Positions 41,475 through 50,699 of a stretch of 64,000 nucleotides of DNA are shown here, in pieces. Position numbers and translations under genes: made by a program. Each line of letters opens with the position of its first letter. Position 1 is the stretch's first letter. Location: the NCBI GenBank assembly GCA_963765625.1, contig CAVXXD010000015.1:124001-188000 (forward strand). Direction: 5' to 3'. The notes under the pieces were generated by a model, which saw only the letters and a program-made list of their open reading frames with translations, had not been told where the DNA came from and did not search any database. Source of the stretch: CAVXXD01 sp963765625. Lineage in GTDB: Bacteria > Actinomycetota > Geothermincolia > Geothermincolales > Geothermincolaceae.

Positions 41475-42746
41475 TTGGAAGAACAAGCAAGAAAAAAGAT
41501 TTACGTAATCGATGTCACCAACCGCGATGGAGTGCAGACGTCTCGGCTGGGTCTCGCGAAGATGGAAAAGACCATCATCAACCTGTTATTGAACGATATG
41601 GGGATCTTCCAGAGTGAATTCGGTTTTCCCACCACCCTGCACGAGACCAACTACCTCCAGGCCAACCAGGAACTGGCGGACATGGGCGTCATTGACCACA
41701 TGCGCCTGGGCGGCTGGCTGCGCGCCATCAAGGGTGACGTCGACAAATCCCGCGATCTGGTTCCCACCCTGAAACATATAAACATCTCCGCGTCCACCTC
41801 CGAGCAGATGATCCTTGGCAAGTGGGGAGGTCAGCGCGGCTTCAAAGACGTCCTGAAGAACATGGCCGAAGCCCTGGAATACGCGATCTCTCTAGGCTTC
41901 ACATCCGTCGGGGTCAACGCTGAGGACGCATCTCGCACCTCCATCGAGCAACTGGTCGAGTTCGCCCTTGTAGCCAGGGACGGTGGTGCGGCGCGCATCC
42001 GCTACTGTGACACGCTCGGCTACGACGACCCCTTTACCCTATACGACCGTGCCAACATCCTGGCACGTGAAGTGGGGCTGGACATCGAATTACACTGCCA
42101 CAACGACCTGGGAATGGCCGTAGCCACATCCATAGGCGGCGCCAAGGGCGCTCTTGAAGGCGGCGTTAACGCCTACATCAATACCACCATCAACGGTTTC
42201 GGCGAGCGGGCCGGTAATGCCGACCTGGTTTCGGTGATCCTGGCGGTGACCAAATCTCCCCTTTTCGAAGATGACGTTCTGGATGACGCCATAAACCTCA
42301 TGTGCGCCTGGAAGACGGCCAAGTACGCCAGTTACGCCTTCGGCGTTCCCATCCCCAACAACCAGCCGGGCGTGGGAGAAAACGCTTTCGCCCACGAATC
42401 AGGCATCCATGCCGACGGTGCTTTGAAAGACCGGAGGAATTACGAGCTCTACGACTACGAGGAGCTGGGAAGGGGCGAACCGGAGATAATCGAGACGGGG
42501 CGTAGCATTACTTGCGGAGAATACTCTGGCATCAAAGGCTTCCGCAATGTGTACGAGAAACTGGAGATCGAGTTCCAGTCAGAAGAAGAAGCGCGGGAGA
42601 TACTCGAGCTGGTACGCTATGCCAACGTCAGCACCCAGAAGCCGCTGGTTGAGGACGAGCTCCTCTTCATCGCGCGCTACCCGGATCAAGCAAGAAAAAT
42701 ACTTACCCTCGATCCTACCCGGGTCAAGGCAAAAGGGACCCTGTAA
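41475..42746 (+). CDS. Re-citrate synthase or homocitrate synthase (LeuA-like, HMGL family)
   Basis: A 423-residue Claisen-condensing enzyme of the LeuA/NifV family without the leucine-binding C-terminal domain. Motifs: VIDVTNRDGVQTSRLGLAKM at the start, QSEFGFPTTLHETNYL, MRLGGWLRAIKGD, HCHNDLGMAVATS (metal ligands), GFGERAGNADLV and GENAFAHESGIHADG. LeuA at 2214-3791 already covers leucine, and the GWLRA segment recalls Re-citrate synthases, which are usually mis-annotated as homocitrate synthase. With the aconitase-like pair and IDH at 11.8-14.6 kb this would make 2-oxoglutarate. Homocitrate synthesis for lysine or nitrogenase is the alternative. The start is TTG. Confidence 0.78.
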   Translation: MEEQARKKIYVIDVTNRDGVQTSRLGLAKMEKTIINLLLNDMGIFQSEFGFPTTLHETNYLQANQELADMGVIDHMRLGGWLRAIKGDVDKSRDLVPTLKHINISASTSEQMILGKWGGQRGFKDVLKNMAEALEYAISLGFTSVGVNAEDASRTSIEQLVEFALVARDGGAARIRYCDTLGYDDPFTLYDRANILAREVGLDIELHCHNDLGMAVATSIGGAKGALEGGVNAYINTTINGFGERAGNADLVSVILAVTKSPLFEDDVLDDAINLMCAWKTAKYASYAFGVPIPNNQPGVGENAFAHESGIHADGALKDRRNYELYDYEELGRGEPEIIETGRSITCGEYSGIKGFRNVYEKLEIEFQSEEEAREILELVRYANVSTQKPLVEDELLFIARYPDQARKILTLDPTRVKAKGTL

Positions 42747-42755
42747 GGAGGCGGG

Positions 42756-43160
42756 ATGCAGCAGGTATCGGATGAGATCCTCAGGAAACTGGCCACCTTG
42801 TATTTCAAACAGAAGAAAGAAGTTCTCCCGGCCGGAGGCCAGATACCTCCCTGGGTCAGGAACATCAATTCCATGGAAAAGATAGATGTCGAGTACGAGA
42901 CCCGTGACGCCATCCGCAACTGCCGCGAACTGAAGAAGTCGGTGGGGGTCATGGAGTACGAAGGCGAAAAGATGGTCCCCATCAAGAGCAAACGCGAGAA
43001 GATGACGGAGGAGCTGGTAGACCGCTGGACTTACATGAGTTACTACCTTTACGTCCTCTTTATCCGGTCTGGAGTGGACGTCTCCGAGGCGGAGTTTGAC
43101 GTCTTCATAAAGGGCGAAACCGACAGTCGCAATTTCTTCACCAATCTTAGCAAGAGGTGA
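42756..43160 (+). CDS. hypothetical protein downstream of the citrate-synthase-like gene
   Basis: A 134-residue, charged, cysteine-poor protein. AGGAGG lies four bases before the ATG and nine bases separate it from the preceding stop, so it is surely in the same operon. Segments are ILRKLATLYFKQKKEVLPAG, WVRNINSMEKIDVEYETRD and WTYMSYYLYVLFIRSGVDV, the last possibly a buried amphipathic helix. No family is recognised. Its strict linkage suggests an accessory role for the preceding enzyme or the following small protein. Confidence 0.65.
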   Translation: MQQVSDEILRKLATLYFKQKKEVLPAGGQIPPWVRNINSMEKIDVEYETRDAIRNCRELKKSVGVMEYEGEKMVPIKSKREKMTEELVDRWTYMSYYLYVLFIRSGVDVSEAEFDVFIKGETDSRNFFTNLSKR

Positions 43161-43167
43161 GCAACGC

Positions 43168-43531
43168 GTGGAACCGGCAGAGCTGGCAGAAAACATCGCC
43201 GTCTGGCTGCTGGACGTGGATTTCCTTGCTGACAAGGAAATAATGGAGCGTTACGAGATCGACGACTTCGAGTTGATCAAGGCTAAAGAACATCCTATGC
43301 CGCTTCCACGGCATAGCGGTTGAACGCCCCCAAAGCATCGACGAACTGACCATGCCGGTGCTCATGCTGTCCCCCGAGTTTAAAGGGGAAGACGGTGCGG
43401 AGAAGATAGAGAAAGTCTTCCACGAGCCCGGCTATAAGACCAAGAAACGAGTACGCGAGCAAGAGCGCCAGGAAGAGCTGAAGAACGAGATCAAGGAAGT
43501 CTTCCAGGCCCTGCAGGAAGAATGGGAATAG
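43168..43531 (+). pseudogene. hypothetical protein with a one-base insertion
   Basis: Starts GTG at 43168, seven bases after the previous stop. It reads WLLDVDFLADKEIMERYEID and then meets an early stop at 43321. From an extra base near CATCCTATGC (43291-43300), the next frame continues CRFHGIAVERPQSIDELTMP and ends with a charged helix REQERQEELKNEIKEVFQAL. The corrected length is about 120 residues. The uninterrupted continuation and the length of one codon plus one base argue for an indel error. Function unknown. Confidence 0.6.
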
Positions 43532-43551
43532 CTCTTCAGGAAAGAGCAGTC

Positions 43552-44611
43552 CTAGAGATACCGGATTTCCACCTCCAGCCTGGACTCCGCTACCCTGCTC
43601 CATGAGAATTCGGACGGCCTGTCCTTGGCGATGAATGACGCCACTATCCCCGCCACCATCGGATAGCTGTATGGGTTCTCTACCCGCACCCTTACGCCAT
43701 CCTCGATAGGCTCGGTAAAGATAGGGTTGCCCATGCCCCGAAAGGCAAGAAAGAACAGGTCCCGTACCTGCTCTTCCGGGCGTCGATGCTTCCAGCCCAT
43801 CAGGGGGATAAGGCTGTCTACCACCTTCCTGGTGTTGCGCGCCAGAAGGTCTTCAAGGTTATCGCTTTCTTTCTCCCCGTAGGCCTCCTTTACCTTTTCG
43901 ATGGCCATGTTGATGCCGACGATGTCGATGAACACAACGTTCTGCCCGCTGCGAGTATCTCTTACCGTGCCTTCCTTCAGGTTCCAGAGGAAGAAGCTCA
44001 CCGGCAGGGGTGTCCCGCATTCCTTGCAGGTTTTGTAACCGATATAGCCCATGGCCGGCTCTTCATCTTCGTAGGAGTATTGCAGGGTTGGGTCGTCTTC
44101 GCCCTTGCGTGGCTCTAAAAATGATCTCGAAACCGCCGGCAGCCTCCTTGATCCGGGATTCGAAGGGATATCCGTGCACGAGCAGATACCCTCCACTGAG
44201 GTCACCTATGAGAAAATCCCGGTTGTAGCATTGTCTGCAAAAGAGGTGCGCCCGCCCCTCCGGTGTGTATTCCAGAACCTCCAGGTCGGCCAATCCCAGT
44301 ATCTTCAGCATCTCCGCCAGCTTCTCGAGACTGGATTTGCGCATGAAGTAAAAGTGCCTCAACAAGGAGACCTTCCGCCCATAAAGGCTTTCGATATACG
44401 CCTTGGCATCGTAAGCTTTGGTCTCCCTCAACAGATCGTAAGTGCGGGGCGCCAGATCTGCGCCCAGACTGTCGAATATCTGGGCCATCAACTCGCGCTC
44501 CACAATGACCAGCCGCTGTTTTCTGTCTTTGGTCAGCAGCCGTCCATCATTGGTCCAGACATGGTTCTGCGAGATGGGGTAAGGCACTCCACAGCGTTTG
44601 CAGACCTTCAT
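43552..44611 (-). pseudogene. double zinc-ribbon protein of unknown function, one-base insertion
   Basis: Corrected length 352 residues. The first half opens MKVCKRCGVPYPISQNHVW and contains HLFCRQCYNRDFLIGDLSGG; the second has YKTCKECGTPLPVSFFLWNL, so zinc-ribbon CxxC pairs occur in both halves, and the domain of the first (KxCxxCGxPxP, then Asp/Gly-rich hairpin) is repeated in the second. An extra T in the five-T run (44117-44121 on the plus strand) shifts the frame after GGFEII; removing it gives ILEPRKGEDDPTLQYSYEDE. No known family. It converges on the unknown genes at 42.8-43.5 kb. Confidence 0.65.
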
Positions 44612-44620
44612 CTAGACTCC

Positions 44621-45778
44621 TTACAGCCCGTATGAGCGGGCCACCAGTTCCTTCATTATCTCCGTAGTCCCACCTACAACAGTGGCGATCCTCCCGTCAC
44701 GCCAGGCTCTCTGTATGGGGTACTCCATCATGTAGCCAAATCCTCCATAAAGCTGTTGGCACTGATAAGCGACGCGGTTGGCCATTTCGGTGGCAAACCA
44801 CTTGGCCATGGAGACCTCACGCGTACATTCAATCCCACGGTTATACATGTCGCAGGCACGGTAGGTCAACTCGCGTGCCGCCTCGTTCTCGGTAGCCATT
44901 TCGGCATAGCGGTGCTTGGTCACCTGAAACGAAGATATGGGCCTGCCGAACTGTTTCCGCTCCCTGATGTAGTCGAGGGTCATCTCTAGTGCGTATTCCG
45001 TACCGGCTACCGCACCCACGGCTATCAGGAGCCGCTCTGGCTGGAAGTTGGCCATGATCTGGAAAAACCCCTGTCCGACCTGGCCAAGTACGTTCCCGGC
45101 CGGCACGCGTACATCGGTGAAGAACAACTCCGCGGTGTCCGAGCTTCGCAAACCGGCCTTGTCCAGTTTGCGCGCCACCTCGAACCCGGCCATCTCCTTA
45201 TCCACGATGAACTGGGTTATGCCTTTGGCCCCCGCTTCCCGATCCGTCTTTGCCGCCACTATCAGGAAATCCGCCCTGACCCCGTTGGTGATGAATATCT
45301 TGTTGCCGTTGAGAATGTAGTCGCCGCCGTCTGGTGTTGCGAATGAACGTATGGAGGCTACATCAGACCCGGCTTCTGGTTCGGTTATGGCCAGAGCGCC
45401 TATCTTCTCTCCTTTGATGCCGGGCACCAGGTACTTGAGTTTCTGCTCCTCGGTTCCGAAATGGGCTAGAGCCGGCAGGACAATCTCGGAGTGCACGCCA
45501 ACGATGGACATCAGCCCATTGACGAAACCACGGGATATCTCTTCTATCAGGACCACCGCGGACCAGTAATCGCCGTTGCTGCCTCCGTACGCTTCCGGAA
45601 AGCGCAAGCCCAGCATGCCCATATCTCCAAGTTTTCTGACCACTTCCGGCGGAATCCATTCGTCCCTGTCCCAGGCTTCACCATAGGGAATGACTTCCTT
45701 TTCCATGAACTCCCTCAAGGTCTGACGGAGCATGACGTGTTCGTCAGTGAAGCAGGCATGCTTACCTTCCGGCATCAA
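44621..45778 (-). CDS. acyl-CoA dehydrogenase
   Basis: FAD enzyme that introduces a 2,3 double bond into acyl-CoA; 385 residues, the family norm. The substrate/flavin signature is ALAITEPEAGSDVASIRSFA near residue 125; a second conserved block is QLYGGFGYMMEYPIQRAWRD near 345, followed by VVGGTTEIM whose Glu is the catalytic base position. An electron-transfer flavoprotein is not in the window. Chain-length specificity cannot be inferred. The zinc-ribbon gene lies nine bases downstream. Confidence 0.92.
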   Translation of the reverse strand: MMPEGKHACFTDEHVMLRQTLREFMEKEVIPYGEAWDRDEWIPPEVVRKLGDMGMLGLRFPEAYGGSNGDYWSAVVLIEEISRGFVNGLMSIVGVHSEIVLPALAHFGTEEQKLKYLVPGIKGEKIGALAITEPEAGSDVASIRSFATPDGGDYILNGNKIFITNGVRADFLIVAAKTDREAGAKGITQFIVDKEMAGFEVARKLDKAGLRSSDTAELFFTDVRVPAGNVLGQVGQGFFQIMANFQPERLLIAVGAVAGTEYALEMTLDYIRERKQFGRPISSFQVTKHRYAEMATENEAARELTYRACDMYNRGIECTREVSMAKWFATEMANRVAYQCQQLYGGFGYMMEYPIQRAWRDGRIATVVGGTTEIMKELVARSYGL

Positions 45779-45862
45779 TACCTCCGCGTGGTCCCCCGTG
45801 ATTCATCCAGCATAAACATATTATCATATCGTGGGTGTCTCATCATGACGGAGCGACCTGCT

Positions 45863-45891
45863 TTGTATTGGGCTTGGATTACATATATAAT
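45863..45891 (+). promoter_or_regulatory. promoter of the HEPN-like gene
   Basis: TTGTAT (45863-45868) and a perfect TATAAT (45886-45891) with 17-base spacing. Start expected near 45898, about 18 bases before the ATG, with AAGGGGTGA between. The segment is AT-rich compared with flanking genes. Confidence 0.58.
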
Positions 45892-45915
45892 TGTGATGGA
45901 GCAAAAGGGGTGATT

Positions 45916-46291
45916 ATGAGTTCTTTGGATATCCCCAAGGCATTATTACGCAAGGCGTCACATTACATCAAAGATGCTCACACATTGCGTTCTTCGGGTG
46001 ATATCAACGGAAGCGCAAACTCATACTACCAGTCCATGCTGGTAGCCTCGGAGGCCCTTCTTATACTATCACGGTGAGACCATCCAACAGCCCCCGCTCA
46101 TCGTCGAAAGCATGCGGACGCACCTTGTCGACGAGGGGTTGTTCCCCGAAGATGCCTACTCCTGGCTGCTCGACGTCCATGCCATGCTGGACGAAAAAGA
46201 CGGCTCGCCTGATATCACCCACGGCCACCTGGACGACCTGGAGGACCAGGCCGAGAAGTACCTCGTCACCGCGGAGAACATGCTTCTTTAA
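45916..46291 (+). pseudogene. HEPN-like domain protein, one-base insertion
   Basis: Corrected length about 124 residues. The first frame reads IPKALLRKASHYIKDAHTLR and GSANSYYQSMLVASEA; after an extra C in GGCCC (46055-46057) the next frame continues YYHGETIQQPPLIVESMRTH and ends DDLEDQAEKYLVTAENMLL. The all-helical A-x3-D-A and small-residue/Tyr pattern resembles HEPN proteins, found as toxins in MNT pairs or as substrate-binding modules. No nucleotidyltransferase partner is adjacent, and the catalytic Rx4-6H motif is not clear. Domain assignment is tentative. Confidence 0.5.
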
Positions 46292-46335
46292 TGAAAGCCC
46301 GCGCAATCACCATGCCCCTCCGGCGTTTCAAGGTT

Positions 46336-48732
46336 CTATGCGCGTATGTCTGCACCAAGTTCACGCTTGAGGGCCTCTACCACAGCAGCGAAGCTCGCTT
46401 TGGCTTCCTCGTCTTTGAGGGTGCGATCCACATCGTAGAAAGAAAGATTGAAGGTGATGCTCTTCTCCCCCTCGGAGATCTGGTTTCCGCGGTAGAGGTC
46501 GAACAGTGACACCTCCTTGAGGAGCGCTCCTCCGCTCGAGCGGATGACCTTAAGCACCTTTCCCACCTCTACGTCTTCCTTGACAACCAGAGAAAGGTCC
46601 ATCTGGATGGCGGGGAAACGTGGTACTTCCCGGTAGAGCACGCTTCCCTGGAGCAAGTCAAACAGCCTGCCGAGGTCCAGTTGCAAAGCCGAGATACCTT
46701 CTGGGAGCCCTGCCCTCTTCAGCATCAGGGGATGAAACACCCCCATCTCCCCCACCGGTTCGTCTTGTACTAGCAGCTCTACTGCCAGGGCTGGATGGAA
46801 GTATGGCGTCTTCTTTTTTTCCGTCGAGTGCTGATATATGGCCAATCCTTCCAGCAGGTTCTCCCAGATGCCTTTCAGGGTATAGAAATCGGCGCGCGCG
46901 GGAGGGGTGTCCCACTGCCTGGGAACCCAGTTCCCCTGGAGGGCTATGCCCAGCATGAGGTCTTCCCGGGGGAGTTTCTCTCCCTGTCGCGGATGGAAAA
47001 CCTTGCCGATTTCGAAAATGCCGAGATCGGTCTGATGGCGGTTGAAATTGTGGAGTAGGGCTCCGACCAGGCCGGGGTAGATGCTGGTGCGCATCTCGGA
47101 AGCTTCTTCGCTCAAGGGGTTGGCTATGCGCAGGGCTTCTTCTCCCCCACCGAAAAGCGCGTTGCGCTCCGGCGGTACAAAGGAATAAGTGAGTACCTCG
47201 TAAAGGCCAAGTCCGGTCAGGAGGCTTCTCAGTTCCCTTCTGGCTTTCTGCTCGCGGTTGAGCCCCCCTGGCCCACTGCGGTTGGTGGGGAGGGTCGGGG
47301 CGACCTTTGAGTAGCCGTAGATGCGTGCTACTTCTTCGATAAGGTCTATCTCCCTTACCAGGTCCGGCCGGAAGGCGGGTATCTCCAGAGAGATCTTGCC
47401 GTTGTCGGCATCTTCATCTTTTACCAGCAGCCCCAGTCGGCGCATGGTGCCGGAAACCCATGGCGCCTCCAGCTCCACACCGAGAAGGCGTTCCGCTCTT
47501 CCTATCCTCAGCTCGAGGTTTACCGGTACGATGGGTGACGGCAGTACGTCTATGGCCCCTGAGCGGACCTCCCCGCCCGAAAGCTCCTGCATCAGCCCGG
47601 CGGCCCGGTCGGCTGCCTGGCGGCATCCGGAAGGGTCGACCCCTCGTTCGAAGCGGTATGATGCCTCGGACGGGAGCTCCTGCTCACGCGCCGTCCGCAT
47701 TATCGACGGCGGATAGAAATGGGCCGATTCCAGCAGGATAACGCGGGTACCTTCGGACACTTCGGTGTTCTCTCCCCCCATCACGCCAGCCAGCGCCACC
47801 GGGCCCATGGGATCACATATGAGCAAGGTCGAGGAGTGCAGCCGCCTGGACGCTCCGTCCAGGGTCATTATCTCTTCACCTTCGTCAGCCCTTCTCACGA
47901 CGATCTTTCCCTGAGATACCTTTTCGGCGTCAAAAGCATGAAGGGGCTGTCCCACTTCAAGCATCACGTAATTGGTCACGTCGACGATGTTGCTGATGGA
48001 GCGGACTCCGGCCATCTTCAATCGAACCTGCATCCATAGAGGGGCGGGACGTATGGCTACCTTGTCGATCACCCTGGCCACGTAACGTGTGCACAGGTCG
48101 GGGTCGAGTATCTCTACCGCGTATCCTTTATCGACCGGGATACCGCTCTCGGCCAGCCGGACCTCGGGATATCTCCAGGGAACACCGGTCAGGGCGGATA
48201 TCTCCCGGGCCATTCCCAGCATGCAGAGGCAATCCGGGCGATTGGGGGTTATCTCCAGGTCCAGCACCGCTTCATCCAACCCGAGGAGGGCGGCAAGTTC
48301 TTCCCCGAGGGGGACCTCGTCCCCCAGGTCGAGTATCCCCGAGGTGTCGTCATTCAACCCCAGTTCCACTCCGCTGCAGAGCATGCCATGAGACTCCACC
48401 CCCCGCAAAGTCGCTTTTTCAATGCGCCGGCCTCCGGGTAGGGTCGATCCCGGCACGGCTACGGCCACGTGCATCCCTTCCCTGACATTGGGGGCGCCGC
48501 AGACGATCTCGTATATGCCTTCACCCCAGTCGACGTCGCAGGTGGTCAACTTGGTAGCCTGGGGGTGCGGCCTGGCCGCGGTCACGACCCCGGTCATCAC
48601 ACCCTTGACGCCTCGTCCGGGATAGTCGATAGACTCGACGGCGCTTCCGGTGTTGGTAAGCAGGTCGGCCAAAACTTCGGTGTCCATCTCGATATCGATA
48701 TACTGTTTTAACCATTCCAGCGGTATTCTCAT
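46336..48732 (-). CDS. pheT: phenylalanyl-tRNA synthetase beta subunit
   Basis: Structural and editing subunit of the (alpha-beta)2 PheRS; 798 residues. Domains in order: short N-terminal piece MRIPLEWLKQYIDIEMD, the OB-fold tRNA-binding domain (VVTAARPHPQATKLTTCDVD near 50), the B3/B4 editing domain (about 210-380), B5, the catalytic-like core (about 470-680), and the C-terminal ferredoxin-fold anticodon domain (RFPAIQMDLSLVVKEDVEVG). It lies 15 bases after pheS. Confidence 0.96.
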   Translation of the reverse strand: MRIPLEWLKQYIDIEMDTEVLADLLTNTGSAVESIDYPGRGVKGVMTGVVTAARPHPQATKLTTCDVDWGEGIYEIVCGAPNVREGMHVAVAVPGSTLPGGRRIEKATLRGVESHGMLCSGVELGLNDDTSGILDLGDEVPLGEELAALLGLDEAVLDLEITPNRPDCLCMLGMAREISALTGVPWRYPEVRLAESGIPVDKGYAVEILDPDLCTRYVARVIDKVAIRPAPLWMQVRLKMAGVRSISNIVDVTNYVMLEVGQPLHAFDAEKVSQGKIVVRRADEGEEIMTLDGASRRLHSSTLLICDPMGPVALAGVMGGENTEVSEGTRVILLESAHFYPPSIMRTAREQELPSEASYRFERGVDPSGCRQAADRAAGLMQELSGGEVRSGAIDVLPSPIVPVNLELRIGRAERLLGVELEAPWVSGTMRRLGLLVKDEDADNGKISLEIPAFRPDLVREIDLIEEVARIYGYSKVAPTLPTNRSGPGGLNREQKARRELRSLLTGLGLYEVLTYSFVPPERNALFGGGEEALRIANPLSEEASEMRTSIYPGLVGALLHNFNRHQTDLGIFEIGKVFHPRQGEKLPREDLMLGIALQGNWVPRQWDTPPARADFYTLKGIWENLLEGLAIYQHSTEKKKTPYFHPALAVELLVQDEPVGEMGVFHPLMLKRAGLPEGISALQLDLGRLFDLLQGSVLYREVPRFPAIQMDLSLVVKEDVEVGKVLKVIRSSGGALLKEVSLFDLYRGNQISEGEKSITFNLSFYDVDRTLKDEEAKASFAAVVEALKRELGADIRA

Positions 48733-48747
48733 CTAAATCACCCCTAC

Positions 48748-49824
48748 CTAGAACTGCCTGAGAAATCTGAGGTCGTTGTCGAAGAGCATACGGATGTCGG
48801 GGATGCCGTATTTCAGCAGGGCTATCCTGTCCACCCCCATGCCGAAAGCAAATCCGGAATAGGCTTCGGGGTCATAGCCGACGTAGCCGAAGACGTTGGG
48901 GTCGATCATGCCCGCTCCCAGTATCTCCAGCCAGCCCGAATGCTTGCAGAGCCGGCAGCCCTTTCCTTCGCAGATCATGCAAGTGACATCCACTTCGGCA
49001 CTTGGTTCGGTGAAGGGGAAGAAGTGGGGCCGGAAGCGCACCTGTCTGTCCTCGCCGAACATTGAGCGACAGAAGCTCTCCAGGGTCCCCTTGAGGTCTC
49101 CGAAGGTTATCCCTTCGTCCACCGCAAATCCCTCGACCTGGTGGAACATGGGTGAATGGCTGGCATCCGGCACGTCCCTGCGAAAGGCCTTACCCGGGCT
49201 GATGACGAAAAGCGGGGGCTTACGCTTCTCCATGGTCCTTATCTGTACGGGCGAGGTGTGACAGCGTAGCAGCACATCTTCCACCCTTCCCGTCTCGGTC
49301 ACGATATAGAAGGTATCCGAGAGCGACTTGGAGGGATGATCATCCGGGGTGTTCAGGGCCTCAAAATTGTAGTAGTCGAGTTCGACCTCGGGTCCCTCCA
49401 CCACTTCGTACCCGAGCCCAGTGAAGATGTCCTCGATCTCCTCAACGGTAGAATTTATCAGGTGCTTCTTGCCCCGCGGCAGGTAACGCCCCGGCAGGGA
49501 CAGGTCGTAGGCCTCGGATTCCAGCGCGGCGGATATGGTCTCGGCTTCGACCTCCTCCTCGCGTTTCCCCAGTTCCTCCTCCACCAGGCGCTTGAGGAGG
49601 TTGCCCAGCCGGCCAGCCCGCGGCTTCTCGTCCGCCGGAAGATCCTTGAGCCTCGCCAGCATCAAGGTTATCTCGCCTTTCCGGCCCAGAAAGGATACCC
49701 TGACGCTCTCAAGCTCATCCAGGCTCCGTGCCTGTGCCGTGTTTTCCAGCGCCCTTTCGGCCAGTTCCCGGTATTGCGGATCGCCGGCTAGCACCTCCGG
49801 GATACCTCTACCTGCTTCCGCCAT
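48748..49824 (-). CDS. pheS: phenylalanyl-tRNA synthetase alpha subunit
   Basis: Catalytic subunit that activates Phe and charges tRNA-Phe; 358 residues. N-terminal coiled coil (about 1-85), then the class II core: motif 1 HLINSTVEEIEDIFTGLGYE, motif 2 RCHTSPVQIRTMEKRKPP, and motif 3 GFAFGMGVDRIALLKYGIPD. CMICEGKGCRLCKHSGWLEI is an extra four-Cys segment seen in many PheS proteins. Upstream is an rRNA methyltransferase gene, then rplT-rpmI-infC: the conserved infC-rpmI-rplT-(spoU)-pheS-pheT order. Confidence 0.96.
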   Translation of the reverse strand: MAEAGRGIPEVLAGDPQYRELAERALENTAQARSLDELESVRVSFLGRKGEITLMLARLKDLPADEKPRAGRLGNLLKRLVEEELGKREEEVEAETISAALESEAYDLSLPGRYLPRGKKHLINSTVEEIEDIFTGLGYEVVEGPEVELDYYNFEALNTPDDHPSKSLSDTFYIVTETGRVEDVLLRCHTSPVQIRTMEKRKPPLFVISPGKAFRRDVPDASHSPMFHQVEGFAVDEGITFGDLKGTLESFCRSMFGEDRQVRFRPHFFPFTEPSAEVDVTCMICEGKGCRLCKHSGWLEILGAGMIDPNVFGYVGYDPEAYSGFAFGMGVDRIALLKYGIPDIRMLFDNDLRFLRQF

Positions 49825-49888
49825 TCTGTTCCCCTCCTTAAGGGCCGGTCGCCTGGGCGGCCTTCCCGATTCTCATCGAAACCAGAAC

Positions 49889-50695
49889 CTACCTTTGGGT
49901 CATACCCCTTCTTATCTCATAGAAGAGGAGCGCCGCCGCGGACGCCACATTAAGCGACTCCGCCTTCCCGAATATGGGGATTGCCACGCGCTGGTCGACC
50001 AGTGCGGCGTCTTCTTCCGGGATACCCCAGGCCTCGTTACCCAAGACAATGACGGTCTTTTCACCCCAGGCGTACTCCCAGAAACTCTCGCCCGCTTTCG
50101 GATCCGCGGCCACTACGGTCCAGCCGCGCTCCTTCAGTTCCGGCAGGACCTTCGCAGGCTCCATGTCAATTGCGATGGGCAAGTGGAACAGTGAGCCCGC
50201 TGTCGCACGCACCGTCTTGGGATTGTAGAGGTCGGCGGAGCGTTTGCTCACCAGCACCGCGGACATTCCAGCAGCGTCCGCTGCCCGGATCATGGTGCCG
50301 AGATTTCCCGGGTCCCGTACCTGGTCCATGAAGACCAGCGGCCCCAGTCCGTACAGCCGTTCAAAGTCTTCCCCGACATGCATGAAGGGCAGCACCATAA
50401 GGATGCCGGGCGGAGTCACCGTGTTGGCCAGGGCGGACATCACCTCCGTTGTGACGAGGAAGACGTCCTTGCATGCACCACTTATCTGGTCCGAAATAGC
50501 AGATACCTGCCTGCTGCCCTCATTGGTCATGAAGAGAGCTTCTATGCGGATTCCGGAAGACAGGGCTTCTTTTAGAACCTGCGCTCCTTCTCCCAGGTAC
50601 AGCTTCTGCTCGTAACGGTGCGTCCTCTTCTTGAGCTTGAGGCTCTCCTTTACGCGGCGGTTGCTCCTGGAGGTTATCTCACCTGTCCATTGCAC
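49889..50695 (-). CDS. TrmH/SpoU-family RNA 2'-O-methyltransferase
   Basis: A 268-residue SPOUT methyltransferase. N-terminal substrate-binding domain (GEITSRSNRRVKESLKLKKR to about residue 95), then the knotted domain with VRDPGNLGTMIRAADAAGM (motif 1), IVLGNEAWGIPEEDAALVD (motif 2) and IPIFGKAESLNVASAAALL (motif 3). The position between rplT and pheS is the usual place for a 23S rRNA methyltransferase of this family; the exact target nucleotide is not determinable. Confidence 0.93.
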   Translation of the reverse strand: MQWTGEITSRSNRRVKESLKLKKRTHRYEQKLYLGEGAQVLKEALSSGIRIEALFMTNEGSRQVSAISDQISGACKDVFLVTTEVMSALANTVTPPGILMVLPFMHVGEDFERLYGLGPLVFMDQVRDPGNLGTMIRAADAAGMSAVLVSKRSADLYNPKTVRATAGSLFHLPIAIDMEPAKVLPELKERGWTVVAADPKAGESFWEYAWGEKTVIVLGNEAWGIPEEDAALVDQRVAIPIFGKAESLNVASAAALLFYEIRRGMTQR

Positions 50696-50699
50696 TCCG

